A DNA stretch of 64,000 nt from Segatella paludivivens DSM 17968 = JCM 13650 (GCF_000373185.1 NZ_KB890634.1:18741-82740); one strand, 5' to 3'; positions 1 through 10,338 are shown, numbered from the stretch's first letter. Notes: generated by a model not told the origin, from the sequence alone. Program-made: numbers and translations.

Positions 1-2190
1 CACAATGATACCGACGGAAACTCTCCTGCCAAGCTAGATGTTTACGCTAATGGAACAAAGGTACAAACAGGAGTGAAACAATCAAGCAGAGTTACGAATA
101 CTGACGATTGCGGAATGTCGTATATAGAGTTTAATGCCGAGGAAGGAAAGGATGTAACAATATGGTATGTGACCACACCTGAATCAGGAAAAGACTACAC
201 CAAAGATAATGGAACGACAAGTCTCACTATCAATGCATTGGTACTTGACCGTCCTAATCCAAAGACCACTGCATCAACTCCTTTTCCGGCAAACAGAGAC
301 TATCACGTTAACACAGACAACGGAAACATACAACTGCAATGGGCAGCAGCTTCTACAGCTGTGAAACATCATGTAAGAATAGGTACATCGTCAGATAACA
401 TGCATGAAGTGGCAACAGTTACAGACGCATATTATCAACTAGGCAACATGTATAACCTTAATGAATATTTCTGGCGAATAGACGAAGAAGATGCTAACGG
501 CAATATATATGAAGGTGACTTGTGGACTTTCCGTCCCAGACATCTTGCATTCCCAGGTGCTGAAGGTTATGGCAAATACGCTATCGGCGGACGTGGTGGA
601 AGCGTATATCATGTAACAACACTTGCAGATAACGGTGATGATGAGAATCCTATCAGTGGGTCGTTCAGATATGGAATAAAGAAAGCAACAGGACCAAGGA
701 CTATTGTTTTTGACGTTGGTGGAGTGATTGCACTAAAAAACAGACTTACATGTTCTGATAAGTATGTTACTATTGCTGGACAAACTGCACCAGGTAACGG
801 CATCATGCTTCGCGACTGTCCTTTCGGAATGGCTGAAGACGGAATAACCAGATTCATGCGCATGAGACTAGGACATAAAACTAAAACAAACGGTGTGATT
901 GATGATCAATACAAAGCTGCAGGACTTGATGGTATGGGTATGGCTGGAAATAACAATTCTATTATGGACCACTGCTCTATCGGATGGACTATCGACGAAG
1001 CTTTCAGTAGCCGCAATGCACGCAGCATAACATTACAACGCACGCTTATATCAGAAGCATTGAATGTGGCTGGACATCCTAACTATAAAGCAGGAACAGC
1101 CCACGGATACGCAGCAACGATTGGAGGCGGTGAGGCATCCGGTGTTGGTTCGTTTCATCACAACCTCCTTGCACACGACGAAGGACGAAACTGGAGTATC
1201 AGCGGAGGACTGGATGGAAGCGGCGCTTATGACGGGCATCACGACATATTCAATAATGTTGTTTACAACTGGGGAGGGCGTGCATGTGACGGAGGCTCAC
1301 ACCAAGCTAACTTTGTAGGTAACTTCTATAAGGAAGGTCCTGCCACAACACAGAAATATCTTTTAAGAGCGCAGTTGGAAGGTACTGGTACTGGTTCGCA
1401 ATCATACTACGTAAACGGTAATCTTCGACAAGAAAAAGACGGAACTTTAACTGAGGACAAAGAAAATGAAACCTATCGCGTTGAAGCAAGCCAGGTATAT
1501 AACTGGCAGGTATTTGTTGATAAGCCATTCTTTGCAAGTCAAGCTACTATAGAAAGTGCAAAAGCAGCCTACAAGGATGTTTTAAGCGACGTAGGATGCA
1601 ATATGCCTTATCTAGATAATCATGACAAGAGAATGATCAACGAAACAATAAACGGAACAACTTCTACAAAAGGCAGCGTTTCTGGTAAAGCGGGACTGAT
1701 AGATTCAGAAGAAGACAAAGGATGTGAAGGATTTGGCGGGCTGAACGTATATTCTGCAACACGCTGTTCCAACTTTGATACTGACGGAGACGGTATGCCA
1801 GACTGGTGGGAGAAAGCTAACTCACTAAGTACAACAACAGCAGATAACAACGCCGACGCAAACAGAGACGGGTATACAAACCTTGAAAATTATCTAAACT
1901 GGATAGCTGTTCCACATTTCACTATATTTAAAAATGAGACTTCAGTTATCAATCTAAAAGATTTCTTTGCAGGTTTTACTAACAATCCAAAATTTGAAAT
2001 TAGCGGTTCAAACAACATAATCTATCATTTTGACGGACAAAATACTCTTACTGTAAATTCAAAAAAGAACAAGACTGGTTTCTACACCATAACAATAAAG
2101 GCATCAGATAATGACCATTGGGGCACAATGCAACGAGTATTCAATTTTTACATTGACAATAACACGACAGGAATAAAGAAAGATATGTAA
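1..2190 (+). CDS. Secreted pectate lyase, PL1 family (5' end outside window)
   Basis: The reading frame is open from base 1, so the true start lies upstream; the first in-frame alternative start is a GTG at 73, which is not convincing. The visible part begins with a fibronectin-like beta region, then a parallel beta-helix that opens with FPGAEGYGKYAIGGRGG and contains TIAGQTAPGNGIMLRD and DHCSIGWTIDE, typical of Bacteroidota PL1 lyases that cut homogalacturonan by beta-elimination. Near the C-terminus is a calcium-binding-like stretch, DTDGDGMPDWWE, followed by a short beta domain. It converges on the SusC/SusD operon, which fits a pectin-use locus. The last codons read GIKKDM then stop, and a displaced C-terminal tail follows in another frame (see next entry). 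PL1 assignment is fairly sure; exact substrate is inferred. Confidence 0.88.
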   Translation, partial: HNDTDGNSPAKLDVYANGTKVQTGVKQSSRVTNTDDCGMSYIEFNAEEGKDVTIWYVTTPESGKDYTKDNGTTSLTINALVLDRPNPKTTASTPFPANRDYHVNTDNGNIQLQWAAASTAVKHHVRIGTSSDNMHEVATVTDAYYQLGNMYNLNEYFWRIDEEDANGNIYEGDLWTFRPRHLAFPGAEGYGKYAIGGRGGSVYHVTTLADNGDDENPISGSFRYGIKKATGPRTIVFDVGGVIALKNRLTCSDKYVTIAGQTAPGNGIMLRDCPFGMAEDGITRFMRMRLGHKTKTNGVIDDQYKAAGLDGMGMAGNNNSIMDHCSIGWTIDEAFSSRNARSITLQRTLISEALNVAGHPNYKAGTAHGYAATIGGGEASGVGSFHHNLLAHDEGRNWSISGGLDGSGAYDGHHDIFNNVVYNWGGRACDGGSHQANFVGNFYKEGPATTQKYLLRAQLEGTGTGSQSYYVNGNLRQEKDGTLTEDKENETYRVEASQVYNWQVFVDKPFFASQATIESAKAAYKDVLSDVGCNMPYLDNHDKRMINETINGTTSTKGSVSGKAGLIDSEEDKGCEGFGGLNVYSATRCSNFDTDGDGMPDWWEKANSLSTTTADNNADANRDGYTNLENYLNWIAVPHFTIFKNETSVINLKDFFAGFTNNPKFEISGSNNIIYHFDGQNTLTVNSKKNKTGFYTITIKASDNDHWGTMQRVFNFYIDNNTTGIKKDM

Positions 2191-2299
2191 TAACATAAAA
2201 GCCCATTCTAGCAAAAGCTATAACATTTTAGGTCAAAGAATTGAAGGGAAAAGTAAAGGTGTTGTTGCTACCAATGGAAAGAAAAAGATGAACGGGTAA
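2189..2299 (+). pseudogene. Out-of-frame C-terminal tail of the pectate lyase
   Basis: In the +2 frame immediately after the pectate lyase stop, the DNA reads NNIKAHSSKSYNILGQRI, then EGKSKGVVATNGKKKMNG and a stop at 2297-2299. Tails with YNxxGQR and KGxxxxNGKK close many secreted Prevotella proteins. Removing a single T at 2188 joins this tail in frame to the lyase (KKDM then NNIKAH). The simplest reading is a one-base indel, or a sequencing error, that cut off the tail. Confidence 0.6.
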
Positions 2300-2343
2300 A
2301 CACACACTGCCAGATATCTTAACAATAGCTACTATATATAAAT

Positions 2344-2380
2344 AAGATGAGGGCACTTCTATATGAAGTGCCCTCATCTT
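2344..2380. terminator. Bidirectional terminator between convergent genes
   Basis: A perfect 16-bp inverted repeat with a 5-nt loop: arms 2344-2359 and 2365-2380, starting AAGATGAGGGCACTTC. It sits between the pectate lyase on the + strand and the SusD stop on the minus strand. The symmetric arms begin with A and end with T, so it could stop transcripts from both sides. A second, weaker hairpin (TCGTCAC/GTGACGA, 2395-2416) lies just past the SusD stop. Confidence 0.8.
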
Positions 2381-2427
2381 GTATTTAGTTTCAATCGTCA
2401 CTTGTATATGTGACGACTGAATTTGCT

Positions 2428-4602
2428 TTATTCAGCCAATGGATCAAATGTTCCAGCAGAACCAGACTTGTTATAGTCTGCCCATCCTATTGTCTGAGGC
2501 AAAGCCTTATTGGCAGAAGCAGCACCAGAGCATAGGCCCAATAGATAATAGTTTGGACGGAAATTCATATACTCAGAGACATGCTGTGCATTATATCCGT
2601 CACCCTTCTTTAGCTTACGTTTCAGATTAGTCTTATACCATGTTGCCAATTGAGAAAGCTGATCAGTGATTGGTTTGCGCAAGTCAACACCGGTAGGGCG
2701 TGTGACACCAGCCTTTACCATTGGATCAGAATCATAAGTAGTTCCACCAAGACCATACTTGTCAGCAACACGGAATTCCATATTTTCACGACGCTGTCCG
2801 TTAAATGGTTTGAATCCAAGCCATGTGCAAGTATTTCCACCCCATCCTGTCAAAGTCCAAGAAGCAGGAGCACCTGCGACTTTCTGGGCACCACCATCAA
2901 ACAGCATCCAACGACGCATATCATCAAAGCGCTTACCTTCATAGGCAAATTCTATCTGACGTTCATATAATATAGCACTCATACATGCAGCCTGATCAGA
3001 TGAAAGGTTTGCCTGCAAACCACAGTCACCAGTATATCCAACGCGCTGACGAATCTGCTGCAACACAGCCACGGCTTCGTCAAGATGTCCTGCACCGCAA
3101 GCAGCCTCGGCAAAGTTCAACAATACTTCAGCAAATCTTATTTCGAGAAGCGGAGCTGCTGAATAATATGGTGCGGCACCCTTTACATCAGCTGCAACAA
3201 ATGTATAAAGAGGACTGGTATTAGCATCAAGGTCATCTGACTTTTTGCGCACGTATACACCAGATCTATTTAGTAATAAGTTATCTGCACCGTAAGAGTT
3301 TCCACTTTCTGTATTGCTCTGATCATCCTGAGAAGTGTACCATACATAGTTCCACAACACAAAATTCTTACCGTCAGAAGGGTTGTTGGCTACAGCTGTA
3401 CTATAATCGCCATTATATGCCCATCTGAAACCTGGAAAAGTAAATGTGCGATAGAAACGAGGATCACGATCTACAAAAGGAGTCTCAGAATCATAAGCAT
3501 CATCTGAGGTCTGTAGTTTTGTATATGTACCAGTACCAGAAGGAATCTTACCATCTTTCATAGGGAACATGTCAACCAACATAGCCGAAGCATTCTTTCC
3601 ACTACCGCCTGCATTCTTTGGTCTAATACCTTTTTCCCAACTGTTGTTCTTCTGATTATCAAGACCGTCACCAGTGATGTTATTATAAAGAGTTACAAAA
3701 ACAGCTTCAGGATTCTTCACTGATTGCGTAAAGATGTTAGCATATCCCTGTGCATTTTCACCAGAGCCCTGATAAAGTCCATAGCCACAAGCCTTTATAC
3801 TATCCATCTCCTGCTTCATCACAGTATATGCCTTTGTCCAACGACTCTCATCATTTGCACGGTTAAATATAGGACTAGCCCATAGCAACAACACACGTCC
3901 TTTAAGAGCCTGAGCTGTACCAGTTGTTACTCTTCCGTAATCATCACCACTCCAGCCACCGCTCATCGTCTTTGAAGCAAGCAATGTTGCAGCCTTGTCA
4001 AGGTCACTCAACATAAACTCAATACAAGCCTTAGTTGAAGAACGTGGAGTTACAGATGTCACAACAGGATCCATTGTCTCTGTCACAATAGGCACGCCGC
4101 CATACCATTTTACGATATTGTAATAACACCATGCACGAAAGAAATAGCACTGTCCTAGTAATGTATTCTTCTGATCCTGAGAGATCGTTCCGCCATTGAT
4201 GCCTTCGATGACATCATTGATATTACGAATGCGTCCATACACAGCTTCCTGTATATTAGACTGAGTAGCCATAAAGTAATCTGGCACCTGATTAGTCGTA
4301 CTTGTTGAAGAAAGTTCAAATTCAGGATTTACAAAATCACTGAATCCGCTATATTCCTCAGTAGACTTACCTGCATTATCAGCATTACCCATTGAAGGAT
4401 ACTTCCATGACAGATCGTTTGAAGTTGGCAGACACCAACTATATACATCATTAACTCTGCCGTTGCATCCACTATAATAATTATAAATATCTGTATTCAC
4501 ATTATCATAGTTTTTCTTATCTTCAAGAAAACCATCACTACATGAAGCCATAGCTAATAGACCTGCCATGCAGAAAACTGATATTTTTATATTCTTTTTC
4601 AT
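2428..4602 (-). CDS. SusD/RagB-family outer-membrane lipoprotein
   Basis: Surface lipoprotein that binds oligosaccharide and forms the lid of the SusC transporter. The start is taken at MKKNIKISVF (4602), giving a clean lipoprotein signal with the lipobox LLAMASC; an ATG 12 bases upstream gives MSITMKKN. The helical TPR-like region of SusD proteins follows, for example YYNIVKWYGGVPIVTE and RQRVGYTGDCG, with the C-terminal RagB/SusD part including YERQIEFAYEGKRFDDMRRW. About 724 residues is long for the family, with extra loops. It lies 18 bp after SusC in the same operon. Pectin fragments are the likely ligand, from the neighbouring lyase and beta-helix lipoprotein. Confidence 0.93.
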   Translation of the reverse strand: MKKNIKISVFCMAGLLAMASCSDGFLEDKKNYDNVNTDIYNYYSGCNGRVNDVYSWCLPTSNDLSWKYPSMGNADNAGKSTEEYSGFSDFVNPEFELSSTSTTNQVPDYFMATQSNIQEAVYGRIRNINDVIEGINGGTISQDQKNTLLGQCYFFRAWCYYNIVKWYGGVPIVTETMDPVVTSVTPRSSTKACIEFMLSDLDKAATLLASKTMSGGWSGDDYGRVTTGTAQALKGRVLLLWASPIFNRANDESRWTKAYTVMKQEMDSIKACGYGLYQGSGENAQGYANIFTQSVKNPEAVFVTLYNNITGDGLDNQKNNSWEKGIRPKNAGGSGKNASAMLVDMFPMKDGKIPSGTGTYTKLQTSDDAYDSETPFVDRDPRFYRTFTFPGFRWAYNGDYSTAVANNPSDGKNFVLWNYVWYTSQDDQSNTESGNSYGADNLLLNRSGVYVRKKSDDLDANTSPLYTFVAADVKGAAPYYSAAPLLEIRFAEVLLNFAEAACGAGHLDEAVAVLQQIRQRVGYTGDCGLQANLSSDQAACMSAILYERQIEFAYEGKRFDDMRRWMLFDGGAQKVAGAPASWTLTGWGGNTCTWLGFKPFNGQRRENMEFRVADKYGLGGTTYDSDPMVKAGVTRPTGVDLRKPITDQLSQLATWYKTNLKRKLKKGDGYNAQHVSEYMNFRPNYYLLGLCSGAASANKALPQTIGWADYNKSGSAGTFDPLAE

Positions 4603-4632
4603 TGTAATTGACATTTATAGTTTTGCTATCTG

Positions 4633-7600
4633 TTAGAAAGTAACGTTCACACCAACCGTGAACTTTCTAAGGTTTGGATAACTGCCGTAAGAACCAGCCA
4701 TTGAACTCATGAATTTATCAGGATAAGGGTTCAGGAAGCTAATGAGATTCTGGCCAGTTACATTAAGACGTACACTTTGTAAACCAATCTTCTTTACTAA
4801 CAGAGAAGGTATTGTATAAGCTAAAGTCAAACGGTTAAGTTCTATTCTTGCAGCACTCACACGCCAGAAACTAGAAGCTACAGCATTAACATCAGAATAT
4901 GCAAGGTTTGGATAATATCCGTCAAGATTCTGAGCAACAACAAGTTTGCCTGAAGCATCATAAACATCTTTGTAAGAGAACATATTTTTTACATTCCAGA
5001 ATGATGGCATGTTGCAATATTCCAAACTTCCCGTTGGTTTCAAGGCTGCACTAGGTATAAGAGTGTATCCACCCCAACTTGCACCTAACTGCGCTGTTAT
5101 TGAGAAGTTTTTATAATCTGCACCAAGATTCATTGTTAGACCATAGATATTATCACGATTTGACAAACATACCTGATCGTTATTTTGATCAACAATACCA
5201 TCTGGAGCAGCATAAGTACCGTCAGCTTGTTGAGCACCTCTCACATCTTTATACATAAGCATTCCAGGGCGTACCTTATCCTTTGTCAATCCCATATAAG
5301 ATGTAATATTATACTTAGTAAAGTACTCATCTATATCCTGGAAACTACGGAACATTCCGATGCACTGCATACCCCATGTACCCACATTTGTGCGACTACC
5401 ATATCTAATTTGACGATAGATATATTCGTCTTCCCAGTCCATGTTCAGTACCTTATTATCAGAATATCCTGTATTGATACCAATCTTATACTTGAAGTCT
5501 TTACCAATCTTGTCGTGCCAGTTAAGAGAAAGCTCCCAGCCCCAAGAATCCATTTCACCAAGATTTGAAGCTGCAGAAACAGTACCTACTGTAGAAGGAA
5601 CAGTCTGAAGAATATTCATCAACATTTCGCGATTCCATTCTCTATAATGATCAAGTGTCAAACCAAGACGCTGATCAAAGAAGTTTGCGTCAATACCGAT
5701 GTTAAGCTTATAATCCTTGTCCCAATGAACATCAGAGTTTACGGCAGAGTTGTTTTTATTAATAGTAATTCGGCTGCCAGAATCATTGCTTGTTCCTTCA
5801 CCAAATACAGTACCCTTATTAGCATCCAGCGCATAGACCTGCATCCACTGCCATGCTGCTGTATTATCACGACCTGTAAGTCCAAATGATGCACGAAGCT
5901 TCAAGAAGTCCATCCACTTTACGTTCTTCTTGAACCAAGGTTCCTCTGATACTACCCAACCAGCACTTACTGCAGGGAATGTTCCCCAATAGTTTTTAGG
6001 AGCAAACTTTGTTGACGCATCAGAACGCAAAAGGAACTCCAATAAATATTTGTTTGCATAAGCATAATTCACACGACCAATATATGACAATGTACCACTC
6101 TCACTACGTGTGAAAGTTGTAGTCATTTCACCTGTTGCAGCATTATACTGACCGGTAGTAAATTCATAAGGATTTTCACGCTGACCTGTTAGATATTCAC
6201 TCTCTGACTCAGATTTTTCTACAGAGAATAAAGCCTGAAGATGGTGCAATCCGAAGTCGCGCGCATACTGTGCAGTAAAGTTCATCTGGTAGTTATCTGT
6301 ACGTGTCATAGAACGTTCCAAATAGTTACCATTAGATGTTGTTGTTCCTACGAAGTTAGACGCAGCTAGGTACGAATCATCTTCAGAACCTGTGACAGGA
6401 GTATAAAGATGGCTACCACTACCATATCGATTTGTCATCTGATACAGTGTATATTTTGTACCGTATTCGTTGCCCTTATCGTTATTAATGCTCTTACTAT
6501 AAGAGAAGCTAAGTTTCAAGCCCTTTAAGATATTGCTCCAACCAAAATCATAGTTAATACTACCCATGATATTTATATTAGAGTTCATATTCTTTTTATA
6601 GTCACCATTATTCTGAAGTACACCATAATTGTAACCCTGACTTTGATCTTTCTGAGAATTGCTAACGCCATAAGCAGGTATAGCATATCCGTTTACAGAC
6701 TCTGGTATATAATAAGGATGGGTAAGCAAAAGATTATAATCTTTTTCGCTGCTAGAGCCACCGACTTTTACCAAAGGAGTCTTCTGCGAACCATAATCTC
6801 CAGATACAGTAAGATTTGCGCCAAGCCATTTGCTGACCTTCACATCAATTCCTGCACGATAGTTAAAACGATTATAATCAAGTTTACCTAGATTACCTCC
6901 TTGGTCATAATAAGACAGGCCTGCAAAGTAATTCACTTTGTCTGTTGCACCGCTTACATTCACACTATGCTTCATTGTTGTACTGGATTTCCAATACTTA
7001 TCAAGTAAGTCATAATTCAGTCCCTTCATAGCCTCTAGTTCATCAGCCTGAAACAAACCAGTCTTTCTGTTGAGTGCAGTATTTGTTGGATCAGCTGCAG
7101 CCACTGCATTATACAAACGACCGTATTCATAAGAGTTGAGCATTTTTGGTCGTGACACTTCATCAGCAAAACCAAATGTTCCGCTATAACTGATGCTTGG
7201 TGCTCCCAACTTACCCTTTTTCGTTGTAACAAGAATAACACCGTTAGCGGCACGTGCACCATAAACAGCAGCAGAAGCATCTTTCAATACAGAAATACTT
7301 TCAACTTCTGATGCATCAAGATTGTTGAAAGCCTCAACACCTAGATTCTGAGTTGTGTTACCAACTTTCACATCATTAGGGTAAATATAGCCATCAATAA
7401 CGATAAGAGGCTCTTGTGCATTAGAACCGATATCACTAAGTGAGTTGGTATCACGAATAGACATCTTTGCATTTTCGCCTGGACGAGCATCGCCTCCGCT
7501 AATGCTTAATCCATTGACCAATCCACTAAGACTGCTTGCAAGTCCTCCATTAGCTAGATCTTGAATATCTGCTACAGGAACACTTGCTACAGAACCCGTA

Positions 7601-7941
7601 AGGTGAGCCTTCTTTTGAGTACCATATCCCACGACAATAACGTCTGTCAAATCAGTTGAATTTGTTTCCATCTGAATTCGTCCTCCTGTTGTGGTGGTAT
7701 CTTTATATCCTATATAAGTGATGGTAATTTTACCCCCATTAGGGACATTAATCTTATAATTTCCTCCAAGATCAGATACTGTTCCGTTCTTGCTGCCGGC
7801 AACACGTATGGTAGCACCGATAATTGGTTCGCCATTCTCGTCAACAACTGTTCCCTGAACAACTTTATTCTGAGCCATTGCAGGCGCAGCACAAACTAGA
7901 GCCAGTCCAAGAGCCAAAGTCTTTATATATTTACTTTTCAT
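4633..7941 (-). CDS. SusC/RagA-family TonB-dependent outer-membrane transporter
   Basis: Imports oligosaccharides across the outer membrane using TonB energy. A signal peptide ends near APAMAQ. A carboxypeptidase-regulatory-like domain follows (VVQGTVVDENGEPIIGATI), then a TonB-box region (TDVIVVGYGTQKK), a plug domain with the SusC signature around SISVLKDASAAVYGARAANG, and a large beta-barrel ending FTVGVNVTF, with terminal aromatic as expected for barrel insertion. Length 1102 aa is normal. It is the third gene of the isomerase-like / DUF4957-like / SusC / SusD operon, with short gaps of 24 bp before it and 18 bp after. No N-terminal signalling extension is present, so it is not an anti-sigma-coupled receptor. 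Confidence 0.96.
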   Translation of the reverse strand: MKSKYIKTLALGLALVCAAPAMAQNKVVQGTVVDENGEPIIGATIRVAGSKNGTVSDLGGNYKINVPNGGKITITYIGYKDTTTTGGRIQMETNSTDLTDVIVVGYGTQKKAHLTGSVASVPVADIQDLANGGLASSLSGLVNGLSISGGDARPGENAKMSIRDTNSLSDIGSNAQEPLIVIDGYIYPNDVKVGNTTQNLGVEAFNNLDASEVESISVLKDASAAVYGARAANGVILVTTKKGKLGAPSISYSGTFGFADEVSRPKMLNSYEYGRLYNAVAAADPTNTALNRKTGLFQADELEAMKGLNYDLLDKYWKSSTTMKHSVNVSGATDKVNYFAGLSYYDQGGNLGKLDYNRFNYRAGIDVKVSKWLGANLTVSGDYGSQKTPLVKVGGSSSEKDYNLLLTHPYYIPESVNGYAIPAYGVSNSQKDQSQGYNYGVLQNNGDYKKNMNSNINIMGSINYDFGWSNILKGLKLSFSYSKSINNDKGNEYGTKYTLYQMTNRYGSGSHLYTPVTGSEDDSYLAASNFVGTTTSNGNYLERSMTRTDNYQMNFTAQYARDFGLHHLQALFSVEKSESESEYLTGQRENPYEFTTGQYNAATGEMTTTFTRSESGTLSYIGRVNYAYANKYLLEFLLRSDASTKFAPKNYWGTFPAVSAGWVVSEEPWFKKNVKWMDFLKLRASFGLTGRDNTAAWQWMQVYALDANKGTVFGEGTSNDSGSRITINKNNSAVNSDVHWDKDYKLNIGIDANFFDQRLGLTLDHYREWNREMLMNILQTVPSTVGTVSAASNLGEMDSWGWELSLNWHDKIGKDFKYKIGINTGYSDNKVLNMDWEDEYIYRQIRYGSRTNVGTWGMQCIGMFRSFQDIDEYFTKYNITSYMGLTKDKVRPGMLMYKDVRGAQQADGTYAAPDGIVDQNNDQVCLSNRDNIYGLTMNLGADYKNFSITAQLGASWGGYTLIPSAALKPTGSLEYCNMPSFWNVKNMFSYKDVYDASGKLVVAQNLDGYYPNLAYSDVNAVASSFWRVSAARIELNRLTLAYTIPSLLVKKIGLQSVRLNVTGQNLISFLNPYPDKFMSSMAGSYGSYPNLRKFTVGVNVTF

Positions 7942-7965
7942 AATATGTTTCCGTTTGATTAGTTG

Positions 7966-9417
7966 TTATTGAGCAGAAGGAAGCCATCTTGGATCTCCTG
8001 TCTTTGCATTCACCTGAGCAGCATTACTAATAGTGAAATCAGCTTTGTCTGGATTATTGAAAACTGGATTTTCCTTTATATCTGTTCCTGTATCATCATA
8101 TCCAGTTGGAACATCAAAGGTTATACCGCCTGTATTTTTCTGCATATATGTATTATTCTTAAATGTAGCAGTTTTTTGATTTGTTTTACCTGCTAAGAAT
8201 CTACGAGCCACACCTGAAGGGCTGCAATACGCAAATATACAGTCTGTCATATTCCAATAAGCATTAGTCTGTCCAGCCATTCCATTGTAGTTACCCCATT
8301 GCCCATTATTACATACATTATAGAATGTTGAGTTGGCATAAGTGGTGTTATTACTTAAATAGCTTATATTCTTTGCACGACCACTTGTCTGATAGAAATA
8401 CTTATAATCGTAAGAACCAGTTTCATAGAATGTTGAATTTGACACTGTTAGCGACAATATATTTCCACCCTTATTCAAATAGAAAACAGCATCCAATACA
8501 GCAGCTGGTGTGAGGTGAACAATACAATTATTTACAACGACATTCTCAATATACACAGGCTGCTTGTTGTCATAAACAAAATAGTTGTTTACATTGTCTA
8601 TATTACATGACTGGATATTCAACTTGTCCTGCAAGAAATAGTTACTACTTATCACGTTTTTGATTAATGGTGTTGCATCCATCGAAACAAAAGGCGTTGC
8701 AGAGGTCCCACAGTCAAAGTTAATATTCTTTAGTGTGAGTCCGGCATCCATAACAAACCCCGCATTAGCAGTGAATTTTACTGTTGGACGCTTGTTTTTA
8801 TTCGTACATCGAAGTGTAATCTTATTAAGTTTTGGAGTTATAACACCAGACATTGTGTAGCTACCACCGTCAGCAAGATTGAAACACAAATCATTTGATG
8901 TGCTGTCAGCAGGGAGTGTTATACCAGCAAAATACTGTGTCAAATCTGTATTGTCAGGAATAGTCTTATATGTAGGAGTATAAGTATTATATGAAATTTC
9001 AGAATTCTGTTCAGCCGCAGTATTATTTGCCTTAGCATTTGCAGCCGACTTTATAGAAAACTTATAATAAGTATCTTCCTTACGAGAGAATGTTATTGCT
9101 GTACCGTCAACAAGTTTGTTTTCAATACTATCCACAGCAACAGGTTTGTCAGGAGTAGTAACGTCATACACCGACACGATGTATCCGCCTGCGCCAAATA
9201 CCACAGGCCAAGAGATTGTTTGTTTTGCACCACTTGCATCAGGAGTTACAACAATGGAATCGGCATTTGGTGATTCGAGCTTAACCCCCGAAACAGTAGT
9301 AAATCGTTCTCCATTGTCAAAACCATCCTGTGCACACGAGCCAAATGTCAAGACAGCTACACCCAACATAAGGTAGCCACCTAGTTTACGTCGTGCTATG
9401 AAATGATTTTTTTTCAT
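7966..9417 (-). CDS. Surface lipoprotein, DUF4957/DUF5123-like beta-helix protein
   Basis: Begins MKKNHFIARRKLGG and carries the lipobox VLTFGSC. Residues about 35-140 look like a fibronectin-type domain (VSGVKLESPNADSIVVTP, GGYIVSVYDV). From about 150 onward the repeating short strands resemble a right-handed beta-helix (CTNKNKRPTVKFTANAGFVMD, NCIVHLTPAAVLD), ending NPDKADFTISNAAQVNAKTGDPRWLP. This layout is that of DUF4957/DUF5123 lipoproteins, which accompany SusC/D in pectin loci and probably bind galacturonan at the cell surface. No catalytic residues could be assigned. It lies immediately upstream of SusC in the operon, in the slot a SusE/F-type binding protein would take. Confidence 0.75.
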   Translation of the reverse strand: MKKNHFIARRKLGGYLMLGVAVLTFGSCAQDGFDNGERFTTVSGVKLESPNADSIVVTPDASGAKQTISWPVVFGAGGYIVSVYDVTTPDKPVAVDSIENKLVDGTAITFSRKEDTYYKFSIKSAANAKANNTAAEQNSEISYNTYTPTYKTIPDNTDLTQYFAGITLPADSTSNDLCFNLADGGSYTMSGVITPKLNKITLRCTNKNKRPTVKFTANAGFVMDAGLTLKNINFDCGTSATPFVSMDATPLIKNVISSNYFLQDKLNIQSCNIDNVNNYFVYDNKQPVYIENVVVNNCIVHLTPAAVLDAVFYLNKGGNILSLTVSNSTFYETGSYDYKYFYQTSGRAKNISYLSNNTTYANSTFYNVCNNGQWGNYNGMAGQTNAYWNMTDCIFAYCSPSGVARRFLAGKTNQKTATFKNNTYMQKNTGGITFDVPTGYDDTGTDIKENPVFNNPDKADFTISNAAQVNAKTGDPRWLPSAQ

Positions 9418-9456
9418 GATTTAACGTTTTTAAGTTTAACATATCATTTTAGTTCA

Positions 9457-10338
9457 TTATTTTTTCAAAAATACTTCTTTGAGATATTCGACGTTGCTTC
9501 CGAAGTTGTATTTCACGTTTTTTATACGCCTAACATCACGACTACGTTCCACTACAAGCCATCCGTTCCACCCCATTTTGTCAAGAGTCCGTTTAATCTT
9601 GGGCAAATCTATTTTGCTGTCGTATCTCAGAACTGTACTATCTGTATTACTAGCATGAATCTGGGCTAAATTATCACGCCCTAGCTTTTTCAATTCATAA
9701 GATATATCTCGTTTGGAATCAGCAGCATCCTGGAAGTTATAATATATCTTCACACCATTGCTATGAATCTGCTTCAAAAGTTTTATATCATATTTGGCAT
9801 CCATTGCGGTACGAATAGCAATGATAACACCTCGCTTCAAAGCCATCTCACCTGCCACATGCAGTCTGTCAACTAGAGAATCATGAATAGCGCCTTCTTT
9901 TTTCCAATCATTTCCACATCCGCCCAAAGGAAGAAAAGCTACTTTGCTATTGAAAATTTCCATCGTATTAAAACAGTCTTTCAATAGTTCTACATAGTTT
10001 TCACGAGTAATAAAGTTCTGTGCAAAGAAACCAGACATTGCAATAGATGGCACTTCTATCTGCAAACTATCTGCTGTATGCTTAAAAATACGAGCATCAT
10101 CGGCATTACGGAATCTGTTATCAAAAAGCACACGGTTACCCAAAGGTCCCATATCCATTTCAACCCCATCGGCATTAATTTGTCGCGCCAAAGCGAACTC
10201 ACCCAATTTTTGCCTTTTCAGAATCATCCAGTCACACACCGCAACACGATATCTTGGCGTATTTTGCGCTTCTGTTTTTATAAATGGTACCAGCAGAATA
10301 ACCGATACAACGATTAACTTTAAAGACTTAACAGCCAT
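9457..10338 (-). CDS. Secreted xylose-isomerase-like TIM-barrel protein
   Basis: A 293-residue protein with a signal peptide (VVSVILLVPFIKTEAQ) and a TIM-barrel pattern of the sugar-phosphate isomerase/epimerase family: ADGVEMDMGPLG, IPSIAMSGFFAQN-like strand, LKRGVIIAIRTAMDAKY, GVKIYYNFQDAADS, LAQIHASNTDS, WNGWLVVERSRDV. Acidic and His positions typical of metal-binding members are partly visible (E, D, H, E in successive strands). It is the first gene of the SusC/D operon. Exported members of this superfamily occur in many polysaccharide loci but few have proven activity, so the reaction is unknown. Confidence 0.72.
   Translation of the reverse strand: MAVKSLKLIVVSVILLVPFIKTEAQNTPRYRVAVCDWMILKRQKLGEFALARQINADGVEMDMGPLGNRVLFDNRFRNADDARIFKHTADSLQIEVPSIAMSGFFAQNFITRENYVELLKDCFNTMEIFNSKVAFLPLGGCGNDWKKEGAIHDSLVDRLHVAGEMALKRGVIIAIRTAMDAKYDIKLLKQIHSNGVKIYYNFQDAADSKRDISYELKKLGRDNLAQIHASNTDSTVLRYDSKIDLPKIKRTLDKMGWNGWLVVERSRDVRRIKNVKYNFGSNVEYLKEVFLKK

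Noticed and set aside
1064..1318. Extra genes inside the pectate lyase and other long genes
   Set aside because: These are out-of-frame shadows of the large coding regions, with no independent start context or domain.
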